From: Strigamia acuminata
Taxonomy: Eukaryota > Arthropoda > Chilopoda > Geophilomorpha > Linotaeniidae
Assembly: GCA_949358305.1 (NCBI GenBank)
Contig: OX442314.1
Location: 42,232,581 to 42,292,580 of the forward strand
Direction: 5' to 3'
DNA: 60,000 nt
Each line of letters starts with the position of its first letter. Positions within the stretch are counted from its first letter, which is position 1. The position numbers and the translations under genes are program-made. The notes under the pieces were generated by a model, which saw only the letters and a list, made by a program, of their open reading frames with translations, was not told the DNA's origin and made no database searches. Shown here in pieces: positions 52,136 through 60,000 of this stretch.

Positions 52136-52600
52136 TAAGTACGAGGGGGTACAACGCAATCACTGAAGTGGTTGTTGAAAGTTAACACATCGCATTACTT
52201 TTCTTTTTTCAGATTATCAGATGACCATATTTCGGACGAGCCATCAGCTAGAACGAAGATCACCGGTAGGAATGCACTTGGGAAAATAACAACACTACAA
52301 AGGAACACATACATACTTACCCCCAGGATGGAAAACTTGTACAATTTAAACACTATTGAAAAATAAGAATGTAAAATAACACTTGTAATTTAAAAACATG
52401 AATAAACACTTTTGAACTTTTTAAATCTAATACTTGTAATTATTGAATTAATTTAACATTAAAAGGTAAGTATACTAATTTTAACACTTTGGAATAATAA
52501 AAAAAACTTGTTTTGAACAATAAAAAACATTATTTCTGGCACTATAAAAGTCTTAACAGGCTTGGCCAAACTCTTCTTTTAAAAACGACGGCGAAAAACT
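52136..52600. other. No gene; 3' non-coding sequence of the element
   Basis: AT-rich, no frame of note. Confidence 0.45.
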
Positions 52601-53866
52601 TCACTGCAGCGATTTCCCCGGTGTGGGTGGCGTATCGTCGTTTTTTGGTTCTTCTTCAGTTTTGTCGTCGACGAACTCCTCTGCTAGCTTCTTGCGTGAC
52701 TTCTTGTTCGACCTCTTTTTCACGGCAGTAGCTTTGGGCTCGGGAACGGCTGGCGGTGGCGGTGGCGGCGTGTGCGACTCCTCGTTTGGTGCGCCGTCAA
52801 TCTGCATCGCGGTCTCGATCGTTGCTTCGGTGGTGACTACATTGTTGTCGCAAACTGGTGGAGGATCCGCGAATCCCTGGAACACGACGTTTGTCGGGCG
52901 TTCTCCAACCATCGGCGGCATAATGACAGCCGGCGTCGCCGCTGTATTGGCACCAAACATCGTTTGCGGTAGTTGGCAGGCCGCTGGAAAAGCGATTGCG
53001 GCCGCCGTGGCTTTGGTCGGGATCAGGTTCACAATACCTTGGATCGGTTGAGGACCGTACTGTCCCGCCCAAGCTGTTCGTAGCTCATCGGGAGTTTTTT
53101 CCGTTTGAGCCGGGATTTTCTTAACGAGTGCGCGTGGCGCATTCGATGTGATTGTGGCCGATGGCGCAGTCAATTGCTGATGAGCCGCTTTCTCGGCGTC
53201 TCTTTTCGCCATTCGGTCCTTATGGTCCGCGTGTTTTTTCGCTCTGTACCGAATTTTCGCTTCGGTGTTCACGCTTCGTTCACTCAACGTAGGATTTTCG
53301 ATCGCCACAAGTCGTCGCATTTCCAGCAATTTCTCCGAAATGTTTGGACGGGCGGTCGGTGGTTGGTGAGGAGTTGGGGCGACGGTACTTTCTACGGTCG
53401 CTTTTGTCTCCTCGGCAGCCTTCTTTTTAAGCACAAATGGCTTATGTGGCGGACGAAGAACCTTCTGCGACGTCGTCGCTACGGGTTTCTTCGTAGAGAT
53501 ATTAGTAGAGGCAGTCGGCGGCGGTAGAGAGCATACGCTCTTCGTTGCCGTTTTCTGTCTTTTCTTTGGTGGTTCCGTCGGCGCGGCATTCGCCGCACGC
53601 GCTTGTTCCCTGTCTGCGATTTCCTTCTCGCGTTCTGCGCGCGATTGGACGCGCATCCAGTTAATTTGTCGGTGGTGCGGTGGAATCGGCTGACCGGGCA
53701 GCGTCATGAACATGACAAACCATTCCTCGAGTGGTTTGTCCGTCAGCACGATTTCGTCTCCGCCGCAGTTCATGCACGGGATTCGCGATAGATTCCACAG
53801 CGTGATGTAGCCGAAGCCGTTGCATACTGGGCACTGGACCCATTCGTTGTTTCGGTGATTTTCCAT
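52601..53866 (-). CDS. 421-aa accessory ORF with N-terminal zinc ribbon
   Basis: It is intact, starts ATG, and is the last ORF before the 3' LTR. Residues 10-35 hold CPVCNGFGYITLWNLSRIPC followed by MNC, a DnaJ-like CxxCxGxG pair plus CxxC. Residues about 45-80 contain LEEWFVMFMTLPGQPIPPHH. The rest is low-complexity: basic (KKRQKTATKS; RYRAKKHADHKDRMAKRDAE) alternating with Pro/Ala/Thr-rich linkers and an acidic end. No membrane segment. Position equals that of ORF3 in the intact retrotransposon, but the sequence is unrelated except for composition. Decayed relatives of its zinc domain lie at 40.6 and 43.8 kb. Function unknown; nucleic-acid or protein binding is inference. Confidence 0.7.
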   Translation of the reverse strand: MENHRNNEWVQCPVCNGFGYITLWNLSRIPCMNCGGDEIVLTDKPLEEWFVMFMTLPGQPIPPHHRQINWMRVQSRAEREKEIADREQARAANAAPTEPPKKRQKTATKSVCSLPPPTASTNISTKKPVATTSQKVLRPPHKPFVLKKKAAEETKATVESTVAPTPHQPPTARPNISEKLLEMRRLVAIENPTLSERSVNTEAKIRYRAKKHADHKDRMAKRDAEKAAHQQLTAPSATITSNAPRALVKKIPAQTEKTPDELRTAWAGQYGPQPIQGIVNLIPTKATAAAIAFPAACQLPQTMFGANTAATPAVIMPPMVGERPTNVVFQGFADPPPVCDNNVVTTEATIETAMQIDGAPNEESHTPPPPPPAVPEPKATAVKKRSNKKSRKKLAEEFVDDKTEEEPKNDDTPPTPGKSLQ

Positions 53867-54130
53867 TGTTTTTTCAAACTTTTCGTCTCAATTTTCCAGA
53901 GAAGTTCCACACGACTGGTCAGTGGCGATCGCAGTGAATAAGTGATTTGATCAACGAATGGTGGTGTTTAAGTATGGAACCGGAAGACGTCCTGCGAACG
54001 TTTAATTGGCGTATGGACCGCAGATGTTATGTAAACAGTCTGTGATTGGTCCAAATGGGTCTTCCGATTTGAAGTATCACCTAGCGGTCAATCACGATAT
54101 CGAATCGACAAAATATGATTTCTCGAAGGT

Positions 54131-54625
54131 CTAATTGAATCCGAATTTGGATTTGGTCGAGCTGTCGTGGGTTTTTGCAAGCCCACTTGTGGCAACAGCA
54201 AGGTCTTTTTCGGTTTTTCCAAAAGGTTTTACTGGTGTTGGCAACTTGGTTGCGATACCAGATTCTGTTGGTCGCACTGGAGTTGGCAATATTGTTGCTG
54301 TTCCAGTGTCCACAGGTTGGTTTTCAAGAACTTCTTCATCTTCCTTATCTAAAATGGGCTATCGAGCTCTCTTTCCAGAAGAAATAAGTCTTTTTAAGTT
54401 TCCACACTAGTGCATGTACTTATTAATTGTAAAATCATTGATTTTACAAGACTATAAGCATTTGTATTGGTCACTTTAGTGATTATATATGGTGCTTTGA
54501 AATGGTCTTTGCGAGACGAAGCTAATGGTATATCCATTTTTCTCAAAGGATGGATTTTTAGCAAAACTAAATTCCCAATTTCAAACTTTCTAGAATTTTC
54601 AGCATATGGTCTGAACTTGTCAAAT
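54131..54625 (-). pseudogene. Integrase C-terminal remnant (GPY/F-like) and Pol tail
   Basis: The minus frame at 54,625-54,413 reads NSRKFEIGNLVLLKIHPLRK and, further on, HFKAPYIITKVTNTNAYSLV. It aligns with NFEINDLVW ... DGPYVIIGKHGGNAYKL of the intact Pol. After a stop, a second frame (54,340-54,131) has repeated LPTPV(R/K)P motifs. The protease, RT and catalytic integrase are missing. Confidence 0.6.
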
Positions 54626-55064
54626 CACAGCTAAATCCTCCAAATCGGTGTTCTGGTAACAAAAACAAACTGGTTTTTACCACAAAACATCTTGATTGTC
54701 CACTTGCAGAAGGACAAGCTCCGAGCCCGCCGCCACTTTGCATTTGTAAAGATGACAAAAGTTGCGAGCGAAATCCGGCGCAGGCAGCGTCATTCCTTCT
54801 GCGAGTTGGTTCTTCAATACTCGAAAAATGTTGCATTTTTTCAAATACATAGTTTAAATAATTTAAAATAGTGAAGAAAAATGGGTTTCTTGAGTAATAC
54901 TCAATTTTGGTCACAACGTGGCCTTTATTGCAATGATCGATTTCAGAGTCTGTGGGAAAAACCACGTGAGGATCTGGCTCTGTGGATTAAATGTCATCAA
55001 AATAGAAAGTCCTCCATGTCTTTTTCCGTTGGAATCAAAACCATGGTGAGAGCGCAGCCATCAG
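54626..55064. other. Pol deletion zone, no gene
   Basis: The sequence between the gag stop (55,065) and the integrase remnant is only 440 bp, where about 3 kb of pol would be expected. No RT motif in any frame. Confidence 0.5.
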
Positions 55065-58000
55065 TTACTTGGTGGCATCTGTTGACTGCGACTCCTTGTT
55101 TCCCGCCATGTCAGGCCAGCCACCAAACTCGTTGGCTGCAAGCATAGCCTGCATCATGCTGTGTTGGGCGGCGGCGATCGTTTCCATTGCTGCCTTGGCG
55201 GCTTCCACCTTGAGGGGGCAATCCCTTTCAAAGTGTGCGCCTCCGCAGCCCCAGCAACCGCCAACTCTTGGTTTGGTCGCATAATCTTTGAGCCTATTGT
55301 TCGGGACTAGCGCCTTCTCGTTGCTTTCTGCGGCCTTTGTTGCTGCTATCGCAGCGTTTTTAGGCGCAGGGAACATTAGGGGGTTTCATTATATGAATGA
55401 TTTTGCAATTTTGTGATTTTGCATTAATCACAAAATCATTATTTTTTGATGCCTCCAAAAATGAGTTTACATTGAATTAACCCAGTCAATTTTGCAATTG
55501 TGTGATCTGGACAATTTTGTGATTTTTGAGTATTGTCATGTGATATCTGTTCTACCAATCACATTCACATTCACTAAAGCACAAAAGAGTAAAAACACAA
55601 AATCCCAAAAACATCTAAAAGGTAGTTTTTGTGATTTTGATAAGAAGTGATTTTGAGGCTTGTGAAACTCAAAACAAAATGGAGGCATTCAAGCTCTATC
55701 TAAGTGGCCAACTTGTATCCTTGTATATCATCAAAATGCTGATGCATTCATGACTGTATAACAGCTAGGAAACTCAATACTTCGATTCGGGTAAAAAAAA
55801 GTACCGATTCAGGGCGATTCAGGGCGATTTTAGCGGGTGCCCGAATGGAAATTCAGGCGGAAATGTTCGTCGCGTATCGTTTTTTATTGTTTTCTATGTC
55901 AAGATGAGCTCGGAAAATTATGGAACCAAGCTCATTTTGAAGAGGAGACAATTTTGCACAAGCCTGTATTTTTTATTTTTTGATTCGGGCGAGGAAAAGT
56001 GCCGATTCGGGCCATCTTAGCGGGGGACCGAATGGGAAAATTTGGAAATTTGGTGCAGAATTTGGATTCGAGATTCGACCATGACAAAACCAAAAATTCG
56101 TAAAATTAACCGAATGAAATGTTTAAAAGAGGTTTCCAGAGAAGAAAATCCCGCTGAAAACGATGGTACAGATAACTTTTTGATCGGATTAACCGTTGAC
56201 TTTAAATTTTGGAAAAAACGATCTTTTTTGGGTTGATTTATAAGAAAAAGTTGGAAAAAGTGGTTGAATAATAAAGGAGGACAAAAAAGCAGGTTGCAGT
56301 GTTTTGGGCCAAAATTGAATTGGCTGGATTGGCGTTGGGTTTAGGTTAACTTTTGGGTTTGATTGTGTTTGGGTATTGGCCAGATTGGCATTGGTTTTGG
56401 TTTGGTGTGGTTTGGGTTTGGGTTGCATTATTATGGGTTTGGTTTAGTTTTGCAAAAATTTATTTTATGATTTGGTTGTATACATTTGTCTGATCTATGG
56501 CTTTGGCTTTGTGGGTGAACAGCTAGTATTTATTAAAATGCACCTTATTAAAAAATATTTTGTTCCATCACACAAATAAGAACTAGTTTTTTTGCATCAC
56601 ATTTTAAAATTGGTTGGATATAACTATAACCTAATATGGTGGATAGGAAGTCACGTGACTATTTAAATAATTGCAAAATTGCAAAATTATGAGATTGTTT
56701 TTGAAACTAATTATTAATCACAATTTGTGATGGCCACTTGGATTGAGTTTGGCTGCTGCCATTTTTGCCAAAATAGCAAAACTACCTTTGATTTTGTGAT
56801 TGTGTATTTTTTCTGTTTTGTGTTTTTGCAATTATGCACATGATTGGTGGAACTGATATCACGTGACAAATCCAAAAGTGCAAAATTGCTAAAGTTGCAA
56901 AATTACAAAATTGCTTAATTAATGAAACCCCCTAATGTTAGATTGCTTGGATTTCTTAATCCAAACGGGACAAATTCAGGTTTGTCTACACCTGCAGCAT
57001 TTGGTATTGTTACCATTTGCTGGTTGGATTTTTGAATTGGCGTAACAGTTTCTGTTTTTGCCGCCTCGATGATTGCTGCATTTGTCACAGTTTCCTGATT
57101 TATAATCGCGGCCTCCGTAGCAATGCAAGCTTTCCTGAGCGACGCCCAAGTGTTCTCCAAATTAATGGCATTTGCGACCATGTTCTTGGCCGCTGGGCGC
57201 AGAATTGCCAGCACTTTTTGAATTTGCTGGCTCTCGTGCACAGGAATAGTCAATTGAGCATATAACTTCTCGAGTCTTATCACTACTTGGGTGGCGGACT
57301 CATGAGACAGTTGCTGTGTTTTAGCAATTTCTGCTAAAAGCAGCGCATCGCTCGGACGAAAATGGGTGATAAATTCATGTTCGAATTCCTCCCAATTCGT
57401 TTTGGCATGAGAAGAGAACCATGTGGCCGCATCTCCTCGGAAAAACTTAAACAAATGCTCAGCAAGCACTTGGTTCAGATAGGGCAAAGCAAAGCGTAGA
57501 GAACGTTTTAAATCAATAAGGAAAGACTTAGCTTTCGTCTTGTCCCCTGCAAACGCTTCAATTCCAATGGATTTGACTCGTTTACTTAGCTCTACTTCAT
57601 CCATTGGCCTGGGAGCAGGCATAGCCTGGTCAGTTTTGTGTAGAAACTTTTCTCCCCAAGCCAGAAAAAGAGGATTTCCAGTCGTAGGCGTTGAGCCTGT
57701 GCTGGATCCAGAGTTTGGTGTTGTCACGGTGGGAGAAATCGTGTTTGAGATTGCAGATTGTGCCCTCAAATTCGATTGTCCAGCCGCCACCACGCCGTCG
57801 ACGATAGCCTTTTGATTGGCCAGCATCTTCAGCAAGCTTTCGTTGGATAGTTTAGCCGAATCTAACTCTTGCAAAGCATGAGTCAAACGGTCGCTGATAT
57901 CCGCAAATTCTGTGCGCGTCTGACTTAATTGACGCACAGTGTTATCCGATTTGTCTTGGAGTTCCACCAAGTGATCGGCTACTTTCAGAAGCGTGTCTTC

Positions 58001-58225
58001 CCACACTTCGTAGGTTGTCATATCATCGATAACTAGATTAAAGACGTTGCAAGTCGTTTCAAGCATCGCTTGATCCAACAATTTAACTTTAGGACTTGAC
58101 ATATCGTCGTTTGAAGAAGCAATCGAATTGTTATCCGAGTCGTTCAAATCTGAATCCGTTTCGGGTGTGGAAGAATTAGGTGCAGGAGAGTCCCACGTGG
58201 TCTTACCAGTTCTGGTCGCTGGCAT
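55065..58225 (-). pseudogene. gag: Gag of a third retroelement, interrupted by a DNA transposon
   Basis: ATG at 58,225. The frame to 56,935 encodes an acidic Ser-rich N-terminus, a coiled-coil-like region (LLKVADHLVELQDKSDN, LTHALQELDSAKLSNESLLK) and a retrotrans_gag capsid-like block (LFKFFRGDAATWFSSHAKTN, FEHEFITHFRPSDALLLAE). After the 1.55-kb insert the gene resumes at 55,376 with a CCHC knuckle (CWGCGGAHFERDC) and stops at 55,065. Ignoring the insert and one TA, the frame is uninterrupted, about 565 residues. It was therefore intact when hit. It precedes a gutted pol, so the element depends on others. Confidence 0.8.
55379..56932. mobile_element. 1,554-bp DNA transposon without ORF (gggggtttcatta termini)
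   Basis: Inverted ends gggggtttcatta / taatgaaaccccc, with TA on each side (55,377-55,378; 56,933-56,934). Long imperfect arms of caaaattgc/gattttgtg motifs run for about 300 bp. Inside are two similar blocks (gattcgggcga..cgaatggg at about 55,785 and 55,980) and a gtttggg-rich stretch at 56,330-56,450. Confidence 0.75.
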
Positions 58226-60000
58226 TGACACAATGTGACCAAAAGGCAGGACCGCAGCTTGCAAGTGAACAAGTGGAATTAAGTCACGACCAATGAGGAG
58301 ACAGGAGATTGGGCTCAAGTAGCCATTCCTGAGAAAGGGATTAGTGATGTCACTTCCCCCCCCCCTGGTTTCCCATTGGTAGAAAAATTAAATTAATTCA
58401 TGGAATTGATTTCCCAGAGTTCCAAGAAAATGTCAAAATTTAAAATTCCAATCATTCTCGAAAATTCCGAGATTTCCACATGTTTTTCTATTGTTTTCAG
58501 GTCGCCATCTTGATTTTTTGACAAAAAATAAAACTTTGACCAATATAAATGTCGAATTTTCTCCATTTCTGAAGAGAAACAACATTTTTTGAAAGCAAAA
58601 TAGAAATTTGTTTGGAACTAGAAGTTCTGAACCAGATCAAAATGGTCTGATTCCACAAAAACATGACTTTTGTGCTTTTCTAAAAAAACACGAAATCATG
58701 TCTGTAGAACTTCGAAATTTTCAAACCAGTTAATTTTATCATTGTTGGCAACAAATAACAAAATCAAACCGCGCTAGCGCGCAGACAAACCGATTCTTGA
58801 TGCCTCGCAAGAAGAAACAGAGGAAGAAAGATAAGAAAATAAAAATAAAAAATTACAAAATACTGGGTGTTTTTTAATCTAAAAGACACTCAAAAAGTTC
58901 CAATTTTTAGCAGAAGGTTTTTGCAGATATTTACACTACGGGGATATTGTTGCAATCTCTTCTTCTGCCCCAAGAGACCAACAAACGCGCCCGCTCACCC
59001 CTTTCGGAGACTCATTCCAGTCTGCACGAGGCTGCCTTTCGACAGAAACGTGCCTACACTGAGATGTCTGTTCATCCCAATGAAATGGTGTTTTTTGTGG
59101 AACAGTCAGTTGCACTTAAAGTAAGAAGGAAATGCATCTTCTGTCCCTAGTCGCCTTGGGTCCCACCCTTCAGCCGCCATTGTGAAGCCATATCGCCCTC
59201 CATTTGGCGCTGTATACAACCCGCCATTTGAGGTGATCATTACCACTGTCAGGTGTGGAGTCCCAAGAAAACCATGAAAATCATAGATAGGGAAGTTTAG
59301 AGAAAAAGTAAAAAATGAAAAAGATGTAAAAACAACTAATTTCCAAATTACAGAGATTGCTCCAGACTGTGGTTTGAGCACAGTCCTTTAACAAACTGCA
59401 GTAGCCCAGAAATCAAGCAAGAGTGAATAAAATTCAGAAACAAAAGTTACAGGCTAGATTCCCAATCTTTTTTCAAAGTTGGTAGCTACCTGAACGCACA
59501 GATATCGTTCCTACGCCCTAACGAACTCTCTGTACCATTTGAGCACTTCACCATCGGTATCCTCGTACCTCCGGCAGCTCTCCCTGCTGTCCGTGTCCCA
59601 ATTTCAGCAACTCTTGGGTTAAATACGTTAACTTGCAGTTGCCTACCAACCAGTACACGGGACAGGGTAGGATTATGACCGATGTGAACCCGGATGAGCG
59701 CCTTGAGCAGCCACAACGCAACCCATAAATTATGAGTCGCAACAAAAATCAAGGCAGTCTTCCCATGTGTGCGGACACTTCGCTGCTACTCGGGTCCAAC
59801 TACACGCCAACTCACCGCACGTGATTGTTCCCGCGCCAGCGACCACTAAGCTAGCAACCTGCATCCAAGCGACTAAACGTCCTACAAGAAATTTGGTGTC
59901 ACTCAAAGCTCAGTTCAACATCGCCTCCTCGCCCGGCCCATAATGGAACCAGTGATTGCAGCGTGGCACCTGGAATATGACCGCTTCTCCCCCGTGGGAT
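58226..60000. other. Mostly unassigned; possible retroelement start at the edge
   Basis: A purine/pyrimidine run (ccccccccc) lies at 58,354-58,364. Frames at 58,867-59,150 (plus) and 59,486-59,752 (minus) have no motif I recognise. Near 59,889-59,904 ctacaagaaatttggtgtcactc resembles an LTR end followed by a TGGTGTCA-type primer site, and ATG at 59,943 opens a frame (MEPVIAAWHLEYDRFSPVG) that leaves the window. Confidence 0.3.

Overview
The window reads as a gene-poor, transposon-dense stretch of an invertebrate nuclear genome, probably arthropod. The evidence is short GT-AG introns (about 50-200 bp) in the two host-like genes, many animal-type transposon families, and a degenerate CCTAA/TTAGG-like tract near 43.2 kb. 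I cannot name the species. I recognise no RNA gene and nothing bacterial.

Left part (1-14.6 kb): a graveyard of DNA transposons. It holds PIF/Harbinger, hAT, CACTA/EnSpm-like and P-like transposase fragments, a broken tegument-protease-like (C76) ORF, and a DIRS-like gag fragment. Several non-autonomous elements still have readable target-site duplications. From 10.1 to 14.6 kb the insertions are nested: a CACTA-like transposase remnant was split by a small LTR element (TSD aatgt), which was itself split by a hAT element (TSD cttgttct). A palindromic TA-target MITE cut the same remnant a second time.

Centre (14,791-28,827): the main object is a young, nearly intact 14,037-bp Ty3/gypsy-type LTR retrotransposon on the minus strand. 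It has 999-bp LTRs differing at two positions that I can see, and a 4-bp TSD (agac). Gag (1,026 aa) and Pol (protease-RT-RNase H-integrase, 1,356 aa) are joined by a textbook -1 frameshift signal. A 950-aa third ORF sits in the env position, but it has no membrane features and matches no family I know. The element landed inside an older gypsy RT pseudogene, whose two halves flank it.

Right part: two host-like genes lie at 33.6-36.9 kb. One is an unrecognised five-exon gene of 167 codons. The other is a two-exon core-1 galactosyltransferase (C1GALT1-like) gene whose DxD motif reads DDK. Then come two copies of a 2.2-kb P-like repeat, a solo LTR and a MULE-like element carrying a hAT element at its very edge. 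Two decayed relatives of the big retrotransposon follow. One keeps pol-end plus an ORF3 homologue (49-51 kb). The other keeps gag, a pol remnant and a different, zinc-ribbon-bearing accessory ORF next to its 3' LTR (51.5-58.2 kb). Together they suggest a retrotransposon lineage that carries swappable non-envelope ORFs downstream of pol.
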